Positions 33,017 through 41,333 of a DNA stretch of 64,000 nt are shown here, piece after piece. A program made the position numbers and the translations under genes. Under the pieces are notes generated by a model. That model worked only from the letters and a program-made list of their open reading frames with translations, had not been told where the DNA came from and searched no databases. Source of the stretch: Phycisphaerae bacterium (GTDB taxonomy: Bacteria; Chloroflexota; Anaerolineae; 4572-78; J111); the NCBI GenBank assembly GCA_028285035.1, contig JANQQF010000084.1, positions 1 through 64,000 of the forward strand, given 5' to 3'. Position 1 is the stretch's first letter, and each line of letters opens with the position of its first letter.

Positions 33017-33071
33017 AAAAGATATTTTGAGTAAAGTTGGTCAAAAAATCAGATCTACGCTCGTTAACTAA

Positions 33072-33110
33072 AAAAAGGTGAGACAGCCTGATGGTTGTCT
33101 CACCTTTTTA
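33072..33110 (-). terminator. Bidirectional intrinsic terminator
   Basis: AAAAAGGTGAGACA pairs with TGTCTCACCTTTTT around a 10-nt loop. On the minus strand it follows the DUF2000 gene by about 20 nt. Confidence 0.85.
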
Positions 33111-33131
33111 GTTTGGTCTCAATTATCAATT

Positions 33132-33542
33132 TTATTCGTGCAGTTTTGCACCCTTAAAGATCTTATCCACGTCCTTACGATCAGCCCGTATCGCCAAGCC
33201 AACCAGAGGCAAATCGGCGGTGGTATACTTGATAACGGTTTCACGATTAGCCGCGTCGTGTCCCGTATGGAACATATCCTCAATGTAGATTGCCGCCTTA
33301 ACCTCTCGTTTTTCGGCTCGGGCCAAAAACGTTGGAAGCTTTTCCCGACCTGCCTTCAAGACCACCATCGGCTGAATACACAAAGGATTGTAAGTTTGAC
33401 CTGAGCCATCAATGTATGCTTCACCAATGATATTTTCCGTCTGAGCAATAATCCCCGAGGTTAAAAAGGCCACAATGTTTAATTTTTGCCAGGTCGCTAA
33501 ATCTTCGGCCACAACAATGGCTATCTTTGTTGTAAATTCCAC
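33132..33542 (-). CDS. DUF2000 family protein
   Basis: A 136-residue protein. GTG 33542 is chosen: AAGGCGG lies about 8 nt before it and the preceding LysE-like gene stops just upstream. The segments KIAIVVAEDLATWQKLNIVA, AFLTSGI, YNPLCIQPMVVL, IYIEDMFHTGHDA and LPLVGLAIRADRKDVDKIF match DUF2000, a small alpha/beta family of unknown function. It is the last gene of the AraC-LysE-DUF2000 operon. Confidence 0.75.
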   Translation of the reverse strand: MEFTTKIAIVVAEDLATWQKLNIVAFLTSGIIAQTENIIGEAYIDGSGQTYNPLCIQPMVVLKAGREKLPTFLARAEKREVKAAIYIEDMFHTGHDAANRETVIKYTTADLPLVGLAIRADRKDVDKIFKGAKLHE

Positions 33543-33555
33543 AAATAAATCCGCC

Positions 33556-34149
33556 TTATCGAAATAAAATCCAAACAGCCACCGCAGCCAGAAGCACCCC
33601 AAAAACTTTCCCCTGCCACTTAATGCCAAATTCGGACTGGAAAATTTGCTGCAACAGACTACCACCAACCACCCAGGACAGCAAGCTACCGATAATCAGG
33701 CCAAACAGGGCGATCGTTAGTACGACGATTTGAGTACGGGTGGAGGTCGCAGGGTCTAGAAATTGGGTGTACATAATTAAAGGCACAGTTAAAGCTTTGA
33801 AGTTAAAAAATTGGAGCAAGGCCCCTTCACGAAAGCCAAGCTTCGTCTCATCACTCGATTTCATTCCTGATGACTGGAAAAATTGATAGGCCAGATAGAA
33901 TAAATAAAGCGCTCCAATGTATTTGAACACGGTAAATAGTTGGGGAAAACGAAAGATAATTTCGCCAATGCCAAAACCAACTGCAGCAATTTGTAGCACA
34001 AAAACAAAAACAATCCCCCACATCAGTGGCAATGTCCGTCGGGTGCCAAACTGAGCTGAGGTTGATGAGAGTAGAATATTTGCAGGACCAGGACTAATGG
34101 TGATGGGGAAGAAGGTCAAAAACCAGGTGATGGCCAATGTAGCAGTCAT
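33556..34149 (-). CDS. LysE-family exporter
   Basis: A 197-residue membrane protein with about six helices. The N-terminal signature ISPGPANILLSSTSAQFGTR and the later FNFKALTVPLIMYTQFL fit the LysE/RhtB amino-acid exporter superfamily. Its ATG overlaps the AraC-family gene's stop in an ATGA, so its expression is coupled to the regulator. The substrate is not determinable. Confidence 0.8.
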   Translation of the reverse strand: MTATLAITWFLTFFPITISPGPANILLSSTSAQFGTRRTLPLMWGIVFVFVLQIAAVGFGIGEIIFRFPQLFTVFKYIGALYLFYLAYQFFQSSGMKSSDETKLGFREGALLQFFNFKALTVPLIMYTQFLDPATSTRTQIVVLTIALFGLIIGSLLSWVVGGSLLQQIFQSEFGIKWQGKVFGVLLAAVAVWILFR

Positions 34150-34994
34150 TGTAATCGGCCTCCCTTGTTTAGAACTTGCGCCGCGTATTGCCCTGGCGTC
34201 ACCCCCACAATCTGCTTGAAACGTCGGGTCAAATGGCTTTGGCTACTGTAGCCAACCGCAAAAGCAACATCGACCAAAGAATGACCCAACTCAATCAGGC
34301 GTTGCGCTCGCCGAATGCGCACATCTTGCAGATAGGCGTGGGGCGGCATCCCAACCTCGGCTTGGAAAACACGGAGGAGATAGTAGGGACTAAGAGCAAC
34401 CTGTTGCGCCAAATCGCTCAATGTGACTCGCTCAGCAAAATGCGCCTCAAGATAGTGTCGTACCTCCTGTACCGCTCGCCGTTCCTGACCAAGCTGCTGA
34501 GCTGTGCCATAAATATCACCATAGCGCTTGATCAAGTAGCCCAATGTGGTAATAAACCGCGACTCAATCTCCAACGACGAAATGTCATTCGTTAGCGCCT
34601 CGTGTAGGGCAAAGACTTGTTGGGTCGCCGCTGAGTCATCAACCCGTATCTCTTTAAAGTATGGAACACCGGCGTAATGACGGCCTGTCAATTCATAAAT
34701 CGCCGACTGCATATGCGCGACAGACGGATATATGGAGCGCATTTGAAAGCCTTGGGTGCTGGCAGGTTCACCCGTATGCACGACACTTGGATTGATAAAA
34801 ATTAATCCGCTTGGCGGAGTCACATATTTCGTTTTTTTATGGGTAAAGGATTGGACCCCCCACTCAACCAAACAGATCACGTACTCCTCGTGGGTATGAC
34901 GGGGGTAGGCATATTCCACATGTCGGGCGTGCAGCAAACTCAGATCAAGCTGCGGATTATGCCAAAATTTATGCCTTTCTTCTAGTTGCTTCAT
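34146..34994 (-). CDS. AraC-family transcriptional regulator
   Basis: A 282-residue regulator. The start MKQLEERHKFW has AGGTGA upstream; an ORF extension before it lacks support. The N-terminal cupin-like AraC ligand domain contains HTHEEYVICLVEWG and PPSGLIFINPSVVHTGEP. The C-terminal double HTH (about 185-280) has LSDLAQQVALSPYYLLRVFQ and VDVAFAVGYSSQSHLTRRF. This type often controls an adjacent LysE-like exporter, as here. Confidence 0.85.
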   Translation of the reverse strand: MKQLEERHKFWHNPQLDLSLLHARHVEYAYPRHTHEEYVICLVEWGVQSFTHKKTKYVTPPSGLIFINPSVVHTGEPASTQGFQMRSIYPSVAHMQSAIYELTGRHYAGVPYFKEIRVDDSAATQQVFALHEALTNDISSLEIESRFITTLGYLIKRYGDIYGTAQQLGQERRAVQEVRHYLEAHFAERVTLSDLAQQVALSPYYLLRVFQAEVGMPPHAYLQDVRIRRAQRLIELGHSLVDVAFAVGYSSQSHLTRRFKQIVGVTPGQYAAQVLNKGGRLQ

Positions 34995-35077
34995 CGTATC
35001 ACCTGCCTTGTCTACATTAACATAGGGCAGTATATCATCGTCTTTCAGGTTTTGTCTTGCACAATATTGCGATGGAC

Positions 35078-35437
35078 TCAACTCACTGTCGCGATATAGA
35101 CCAACTCCGTTAATATGGCCATATTCTTCGCAAAGTGCGCTGCTTCCATCATTCGCTTTTCTCGGTCACGTTCCTGCCAAAATTGATGGATGGTGAACGC
35201 AGCCACGACCAAGAAAATCGAAAGCCCAATAATACCGTAGATTCTGATCGGCTTAATGACCAATGAAATACCACCAAAAATCAACAAAATCCCACTCAGC
35301 AACACCGCAATTTTTGGCGAGAACAACCCTCGTTTCTCTGCATACTCTTCCAAGATATGACTGTTAAACAAATGATTGATCCCATTTAAGACAAAAAACA
35401 GCCCCAACATTATTAGCAAAATCAGCTTGATGTCCAT
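35078..35437 (-). CDS. DoxX-like small membrane protein
   Basis: A 119-residue protein with four transmembrane helices. Features such as IMLGLFFVLNGINHLFNSHI, KIAVLLSGILLIFGGISLV and TIHQFW fit the DoxX/DoxD-like family. The start MDIKLILLIM was chosen because it begins the first helix; an upstream extension is mostly polar. The next gene (AraC) lies downstream on the same strand, 83 nt away. Confidence 0.65.
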   Translation of the reverse strand: MDIKLILLIMLGLFFVLNGINHLFNSHILEEYAEKRGLFSPKIAVLLSGILLIFGGISLVIKPIRIYGIIGLSIFLVVAAFTIHQFWQERDREKRMMEAAHFAKNMAILTELVYIATVS

Positions 35438-35577
35438 CGATGAATGACCTCGTTTTGATTGAATTTTTTGAGCAAAATGCACAAATGTTTTGGCGATGGA
35501 GTTTATATGATGTGGACGGGGATGTCCAATAAAATACACAATCCACAAAGTCAAATCATAGATTTGAATTGACTGTC

Positions 35578-36603
35578 TTATCTTAACCCAGACCGCAATG
35601 CTGTTGTTTGTCTCACTTCAAATTGATAATCAACAGAAATTTGTTGAATAGGGGAGTCGGGATTTATTTGACGAGCTAGAAGTAGTTCAGCTGATTTTCG
35701 GCCGATTTCATAAGTCGGCAGAACAACGCTGGTGATTTGCGGGGTAATTCGCTGGGCGAGAGCACCATAGTCAAAGCTAACCAATGATAACTTTTCGGGA
35801 ACAGCAATATTTCGCTCACGGCAAACATCGATCACCCCCATTGCTACAACATCATTGAGCGCAAACACAGCCGTAGGCGATTGGGTTAAGTTGAGTAATT
35901 CAGCCATAGCCGTTCGCACCTCCATCGGGGTCATATCAGTCTCTTTAACTAACTCAGGGCGAAATTGAATGTGATTAAAAAGAAGGCTTTCTTGATATCC
36001 TAAAAAGCGAGCAATAGCGTGCCCAGTTGAGTGTTGAGCACCGATGTAAGCAATTTCTCGATGGCCCAGTTCAATGAGGTAATTCACTGCCCTTTTGGTT
36101 GCAGCCTGGGCTTGATATTCAACAAATTCTACCGAGGGATCATCAATAGGATAGCCCGCAACAACAAGAGGAATACGATCCGCCGTCATAGCTTTGATCG
36201 CTTGTAGCAAAGAGTCATCTACGCCAAAAAAAGAAGGGATGATAATAAAACCATCAACCCCTCGCGCACGCAAAAGATCGATCAGACGAATTGTCTCAAC
36301 AGCGTCACCATCGGTGCTCAAGATAAAAGGCAGATAACCATTGGCTCGGAATAAATCCTCGGTACCACGCACGACAGTGGCAACGAAAGGATAACGGAGA
36401 TCCGGCGCAAGCACGCCGACCGTTTGTGTTTTACCTCCCGCCAAACCACGCGCAAAAAGATTTGGTTTGTAATCTAAATCACGGGCAATCTGAAGGATCC
36501 GCTCTTTGGTGGCAGATTTAACCAAATGTGGTCGGTTAAAAGTATTTGAGACGGTCGCAATAGACACATCAGCTGCTTTGGCAATGTCATGAATGGTCGC
36601 CAT
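35578..36603 (-). CDS. LacI-family regulator of the first ABC/catabolic operon
   Basis: A 341-residue repressor. The N-terminal LacI HTH (TIHDIAKAADVSIATVSNTF) and hinge helix are followed by a periplasmic-binding-protein-like effector domain (about 60-335). It is divergent from the SBP operon that begins at 37162. A palindrome AAGCGCTT at 36856-36863 sits at the +1 of that operon's promoter, so this protein probably represses it until the imported substrate or a metabolite binds. Confidence 0.88.
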   Translation of the reverse strand: MATIHDIAKAADVSIATVSNTFNRPHLVKSATKERILQIARDLDYKPNLFARGLAGGKTQTVGVLAPDLRYPFVATVVRGTEDLFRANGYLPFILSTDGDAVETIRLIDLLRARGVDGFIIIPSFFGVDDSLLQAIKAMTADRIPLVVAGYPIDDPSVEFVEYQAQAATKRAVNYLIELGHREIAYIGAQHSTGHAIARFLGYQESLLFNHIQFRPELVKETDMTPMEVRTAMAELLNLTQSPTAVFALNDVVAMGVIDVCRERNIAVPEKLSLVSFDYGALAQRITPQITSVVLPTYEIGRKSAELLLARQINPDSPIQQISVDYQFEVRQTTALRSGLR

Positions 36604-36824
36604 TGGTCACTATCTTACAACATTAAATTTCAGACAAAAGTCAATAGTCAATTATACATTAAATTTGTAACAGTAAAAAATTGAAACGTTTATATTTCCA
36701 AGGTAGTCGTAAACCCAAATATTATCCATTTTTCTTCATAATATATCTAATTATGTCAATAGAAATTGCTATACCACAAAATTTAATTGCAATATTTTTA
36801 GATGAACAAGCTATCTTGGTTAAT

Positions 36825-36863
36825 TTGACAGCATATTAGGCCTATAGTATATTTGAAGCGCTT
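36825..36863 (+). promoter_or_regulatory. Promoter with LacI-type operator for the first ABC operon
   Basis: TTGACA (36825-36830), 17 bp, TATATT (36848-36853), then palindrome AAGCGCTT (36856-36863) with a central CG as in LacI-family operators, covering the start site. The rest of 36604-37161 is AT-rich with nothing else I can name; a 300-nt leader follows. Confidence 0.7.
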
Positions 36864-37161
36864 AAATCCCCAAGATTGTAGTCAAAGTTGACGAATGCCT
36901 ATGATGGCTCAGATTAAACACGAAATCAATCTTCCTCCCAAATATATACTTCTAACAACTTCTCAATTTATCTACCATCATATAAATCTTTGCTACCTCA
37001 AAATTATTAGATTTACCATTTATTTAACATCTATACCAAAACTGCCTACCCTGAATAACTAGCCGCTGTACAAGACTGATTGGAGGTGCCTATCGAAAAA
37101 TTCACACCCACTTTGCATCATATACTCATCAAAATGTGATTATTCCTGAAGGAGGAAATTA

Positions 37162-38808
37162 ATGATGAAGTACTCTCGTATTTGGTTAATTTTAGCTTTA
37201 CTCACCCTTGGCTTGGTTGTTGCCGCCTGTGGGGCAGAGCCAGAAACTATCACCGTAGTTGAAACGGTAGTGGTGGAAAAAGAAGTGGAAGTAGAAACTG
37301 TGGTTGAGAAAGAAGTTGAGGTGGTCGTCACAGTTGAGGTCGAAGTTGAAGCCGAAGCGGCGGTTGTAGAGCCACGCGGCACCTTCCGTAACGCTCTGTC
37401 TGTTCCCCCAACAGGGTTTCAGTGGAGTCCCTGGAAGTCCGCTCCCCCTGCTGTCTTGGCTTGGTATGAAGTTCCCTACGAGGGGTTGATCACCGAAAAT
37501 GCCGATGGTGAAATTGTGGGCGTTCTGGCCGAGTCGTGGAGCTATAACGACGATTTGACCGAGCTGACCTTCAATCTCAAAGAAGGGGTCCTCTTCCACG
37601 ATGGCACACCATTCAACGCAGAAGCTGTCAAGAGCAACATCGAATATATCAAAAATGAAAATGGCTTCCCACCCAACGTTGGGGCCTTAAGAGCAGTGGA
37701 AGAAGTTGTTGCTGAGGACGAATTGACCGCTGTCTTTAAACTTAGCCAGCCTGATATTGCTCTGGTTGCTAATCTAGCTCGCTTTGTCGGTTTGATGGTT
37801 AGTCCCAATGCCTATGACAGCATCGGGGCAGCTCCAGTTGGCACGGGCCCCTACAAAATGGTACCCGAAGAAAACACGCCGGACCAGGTGTGGGTCTTTG
37901 AACCCTTCGAAGATTACTATGATCCGTCTGTGATTGCCTTTGAGCGAGTTGAGCTACATTGGATTCAAGATCCGAATGCTCGAGCCAACGCGTTACTCAA
38001 CGGTGATATGGAGGCTATTAATGTTGAAGGTGGCGATTTACCAGCCCTTGAAGGTACTGCCGGATTTAACATATCTCGCGCGCCAATGGTTGGTGTTGGG
38101 TTACAGGTTCTGGATTTGAATGGCGAGATGGTGCCTGAATTAGCCAATAAAGATGTTCGTTGTGCGATTTCCCAATCGATTGACCGGGAAGCGATCAATG
38201 CGGTGATTATGTCCGGTAACTCGTACCCTGGTGTCCAGCGCGAGGTCAAGGGTCAATATGGCTATCTTGATGATCCACCTGATGTCGGCTACAACCCAGA
38301 TGCAGCCAGAGCTAAATTGGAAGCGGCTGGGGTTGAAAGCTTAGACCTCTTCAGTGGGTTCTGGGGTGGGCCATTTGCCGCCGTTGGGCAAGGTGCGGCT
38401 GGCGGTATGGCCGAAGTCGGTATCAATATCGAATTTGAACAATTCCCGCCACCCGATATGTGGGCCAACGCATTTGCTGGTACTTACGCGATTCAACCGT
38501 TACCCTGGCCCGAACCACACCTGATTACAGCGATCCGCAACCGAGCTGTGGCTGGTCCAGCCAATCCATCTGGATACGTTCCGGAGGGAGTTGCTGAGCT
38601 CTTGGCCGAGGCTGAAGGCTTGCCTGCAGATGAAGCCGAGCCTCTTTTGGAAGAGATTAAGGCCATTATGATTGAGGAATGTATCTGGATCCACGTGACC
38701 ACCATCGAAGGGATCGTTATGTACACCGATCAGATCACGGGTATCGAGAAGGTTCCTGCTCAACCATTGACCTTTGATATCAAAACCGTACGCTGGGCTG
38801 ATCAATAG
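37162..38808 (+). CDS. ABC transporter substrate-binding lipoprotein (family 5)
   Basis: A 548-residue exported lipoprotein. The signal ends in VVAACG (Cys24). Residues about 28-72 are a Val/Glu-rich spacer, then the SBP family-5 fold begins with the typical YEGLITENADGEIVG, LAESWSYN, FHDGTPFNAEAV and later IDREAINAVIM. Family-5 proteins bind peptides, opines or oligosaccharides for Dpp/Opp importers. SD AAGGAGG serves either of two adjacent ATGs. A terminator follows, then paralogous AhpD-like genes and the permeases. The neighbours suggest a non-peptide aromatic substrate. Confidence 0.9.
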   Translation: MMKYSRIWLILALLTLGLVVAACGAEPETITVVETVVVEKEVEVETVVEKEVEVVVTVEVEVEAEAAVVEPRGTFRNALSVPPTGFQWSPWKSAPPAVLAWYEVPYEGLITENADGEIVGVLAESWSYNDDLTELTFNLKEGVLFHDGTPFNAEAVKSNIEYIKNENGFPPNVGALRAVEEVVAEDELTAVFKLSQPDIALVANLARFVGLMVSPNAYDSIGAAPVGTGPYKMVPEENTPDQVWVFEPFEDYYDPSVIAFERVELHWIQDPNARANALLNGDMEAINVEGGDLPALEGTAGFNISRAPMVGVGLQVLDLNGEMVPELANKDVRCAISQSIDREAINAVIMSGNSYPGVQREVKGQYGYLDDPPDVGYNPDAARAKLEAAGVESLDLFSGFWGGPFAAVGQGAAGGMAEVGINIEFEQFPPPDMWANAFAGTYAIQPLPWPEPHLITAIRNRAVAGPANPSGYVPEGVAELLAEAEGLPADEAEPLLEEIKAIMIEECIWIHVTTIEGIVMYTDQITGIEKVPAQPLTFDIKTVRWADQ

Positions 38809-38847
38809 GATTAGTCGCTGATAATTATACTGCGAACGGAATGAAAC

Positions 38848-38884
38848 AGTTTTTTGTCAAGACCTGGAGTCTTGACAAAAAACT
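38848..38884 (+). terminator. Intrinsic terminator after the SBP gene
   Basis: AGTTTTTTGTCAAGAC and GTCTTGACAAAAAACT are perfect 16-bp arms around a 5-nt loop. Partial termination here would make the binding protein more abundant than the permeases downstream. The rest of 38809-39170 shows nothing recognisable. Confidence 0.75.
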
Positions 38885-39170
38885 AACAATTTCAAACTTT
38901 TTCAGTATAGTGATTAGCCATCAACAAAGGTGATCCCAAACTGAAAGTAGCTACACCGTCACGTTTGGAATCACCTAAGTACACCGACGAAAAATCCTAG
39001 GAGTAAATCGCCTGATATCCCTAAGCATATCGGCAATCACACTCATAAAAATTTATGTATGCGTACTTAGAGACTCACGACGAAAATCGTTGGTCAATCA
39101 TTAAAAATGGCGAACTAGTTGGGAAGCTGACCACTTTTGTGTACTGTTTATCAAATAAGGTTACAAATTT

Positions 39171-39740
39171 ATGAGTACCTATAACAATCGTCAAAACTTC
39201 GAAATGGGTCATTGGCCCGAATTACGCCAAGCCTTTAACCAAGTGGTACAACTTGTTTGGAGCGAAAAAGAGCTCAACGAGCAATTTAAACAGGAGTTGT
39301 TTACGATGGCTAGCCTTGCCAGTGGCTGCCAACATTGCCAATCACACGGGGCTTTTCACCTTAATGCAATGGGCGTTGAGACAGAGCGCATTCGTGCCAT
39401 CTGGGAATATGAAACATCAAACTTGTTTTCAGATGCCGAACGGGCTGCCCTTGATTTGGTTCGTGCCGCAGCCCAATCACCCAATGCATCCACCCCAGAA
39501 CATTTTGAAAAACTGCGTCAATATTATTCCGATACACAAATCATTGAAATTTTAGCGGTGAATTGTGCCGCAGCTTGGCTGAATCGCTGGAATGACACCA
39601 TCGCCACAGTGACCGATCAAGAGTCAGTCGATTGGGCGGCAGAAAATCTAGCTGATGTCGGGTGGCATGCCGGTAAACATACTGGCGAAAAAAATGAACA
39701 ACGTAAGGCTCATCCCCTAAATATGGGGTGGATAAAATAG
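39171..39740 (+). CDS. Carboxymuconolactone-decarboxylase/AhpD-like protein, copy 1
   Basis: A 189-residue protein with the AhpD/CMD signature SGCQHCQSHG: Cys53, Cys56, His59. Such proteins are either peroxidase-type thiol oxidoreductases or gamma-carboxymuconolactone decarboxylases. The CxxC form favours the AhpD-like thiol activity. A near-identical copy follows 14 nt later. Both belong to the catabolic operon. Confidence 0.8.
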   Translation: MSTYNNRQNFEMGHWPELRQAFNQVVQLVWSEKELNEQFKQELFTMASLASGCQHCQSHGAFHLNAMGVETERIRAIWEYETSNLFSDAERAALDLVRAAAQSPNASTPEHFEKLRQYYSDTQIIEILAVNCAAAWLNRWNDTIATVTDQESVDWAAENLADVGWHAGKHTGEKNEQRKAHPLNMGWIK

Positions 39741-39754
39741 GAGATCATAACGTT

Positions 39755-40333
39755 ATGACCACTTATAACAATCGTCAAGGCTTTGAAATGGACCGTTGGC
39801 CTGAATTACGCCAAGCTTTTACCCATTTAGTAAAAACAGTTCAAAGCGATAGGGAGATCAGCAGACAATTAAAAATTGAGCTATTTACGATGGCTAGCCT
39901 CGCTAGTGGCTGCCAGCATTGCCAATCCCACGGGGCCTTTCGTCTGAATTCAATGGGTGTTGAAACAGAGCGTATTCGTGCCATCTGGGAATATGAAACA
40001 TCAGACCTGTTTTCAGATGCCGAGCGGGCTGCCCTTGATTTGGTTCGTGCCGCAGCCCAATCACCCAATGCATCCACCCCAGAACATTTCGAAAAATTGC
40101 GTGAACATTATTCCGATACACAGATCATTGAAATTTTAGCGGTCAGTAGCTTGTCAGCTTGGCTCAATCGCTGGAATGACACCATCGCCACAGTGACTGA
40201 TCAAGAATCAGTCGATTGGGCCACAGAAAATCTATCCGATGTTGGTTGGCATATAGGCAAACATACTGGCGAAAAAAATGAACAGCGTAAGGCGCATCCT
40301 GTAAATGTGGGGTGGGTAGAAGCTGAACGCTGA
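39755..40333 (+). CDS. Carboxymuconolactone-decarboxylase/AhpD-like protein, copy 2
   Basis: A 192-residue tandem paralogue of the preceding gene, with the same SGCQHCQSHG motif. Most of the chain is identical (for example IRAIWEYETS, LFSDAERAALDLVRAAAQSP). The start MTTYNNRQ mirrors that of copy 1 and has AGGAG upstream; an earlier in-frame ATG overlaps copy 1. Differences cluster in residues about 20-40 and near the C-terminus, which may tune partner or substrate. Confidence 0.8.
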   Translation: MTTYNNRQGFEMDRWPELRQAFTHLVKTVQSDREISRQLKIELFTMASLASGCQHCQSHGAFRLNSMGVETERIRAIWEYETSDLFSDAERAALDLVRAAAQSPNASTPEHFEKLREHYSDTQIIEILAVSSLSAWLNRWNDTIATVTDQESVDWATENLSDVGWHIGKHTGEKNEQRKAHPVNVGWVEAER

Positions 40334-40388
40334 TTGGAAAGACAACGCGAAACGATAAAATTTTTAACCTTACCAAAGGAGCATTCCC

Positions 40389-41333
40389 ATGCTTCGCTAC
40401 ATAATACAACGTATACTTGTCACCATCCCGCTACTCTTTTCGGTAGCGATTTTGTCTTTTTTTCTGATCGATCTCATTCCCGGCAGTGCCGCCGAGGTGA
40501 TGTTGCAAGACGCGGCCACCCCAGAGAATGTTGCCATTCTTGAAGAACGGATGGGGTTAAATGATCCCATATGGCAACGTTTCTTTCGCTGGATGAGTCG
40601 GGCTGTGGTTGGCGACTTTGGGAACTCCGTTCTAACCGAACGCCCCGTAACGGAGATGCTGATCGAACGAATTGAGCCCACCCTGGCGATTGCGGTCGGA
40701 GGAATGATTTTAGGCATCATTCTTGGTCTATTCGGTGGCATTCTAGCTGGCCTTTATCCTGGCTCGTTCCTTGATCGGTCTATCACCATTATCACCGCCT
40801 CATTTGTGGGTATTCCTGGCTTTCTCTTAGGCATCGTTTTAATTATTTATTTTTCCTTACAACTGGGCTGGTTTCCAGCCATTGGCTACACTCCCATTCA
40901 AGAAGATTTCTTTGGCTGGCTGAATAGTATTACCCTGCCCTGTTTTGCCTTGGCTATCCCCACCGCGGCCCTTGTTTCTCGACAAATGCGCAGTTCAATG
41001 AGCAATGTCTTGCAATCACGCTATGTTCAAGCGGCTCGAGCCGGTGGCATTCCCCGCTGGCGGGTGGTCAGTCGCTACGCTCTCCGCAACGCGATGATTC
41101 CGGTGGTCACGGTTATCGGCTTTCGCATCGCTGTGGTGCTGGGCTCAACCTTCGTCATCGAGGTTGTATTCAACATCGGGGGGGTTGGCCGCTTGCTGAT
41201 CAAATCGGTTTTAGATCAGGATGTCCCCGTGATTCAAGGTGGCCTCATCCTTGTTGCCTTGATTGTGGCAATCAGCGGTATCCTGATCGATTTAAGTTAC
41301 GCCTGGTTAAATCCGAAAGTGAGATTATCGTAA
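40389..41333 (+). CDS. ABC transporter permease, DppB/OppB type
   Basis: A 314-residue inner-membrane permease with the N-terminal RRILVTIPLLFSVAILSFFLI-like start (here IIQRILVTIPLLF) and the EAA loop YVQAARAGGIPRWRVVSRYA. It pairs with the fused permease-ATPase that starts at its own stop codon (TAATG overlap at 41333). Confidence 0.9.
   Translation: MLRYIIQRILVTIPLLFSVAILSFFLIDLIPGSAAEVMLQDAATPENVAILEERMGLNDPIWQRFFRWMSRAVVGDFGNSVLTERPVTEMLIERIEPTLAIAVGGMILGIILGLFGGILAGLYPGSFLDRSITIITASFVGIPGFLLGIVLIIYFSLQLGWFPAIGYTPIQEDFFGWLNSITLPCFALAIPTAALVSRQMRSSMSNVLQSRYVQAARAGGIPRWRVVSRYALRNAMIPVVTVIGFRIAVVLGSTFVIEVVFNIGGVGRLLIKSVLDQDVPVIQGGLILVALIVAISGILIDLSYAWLNPKVRLS

Noticed and set aside
39841..40121. 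Minus-strand frames opposite the second AhpD-like gene
   Set aside because: Mirror frames also appear opposite the paralogue; the forward proteins have the conserved CxxC motif.
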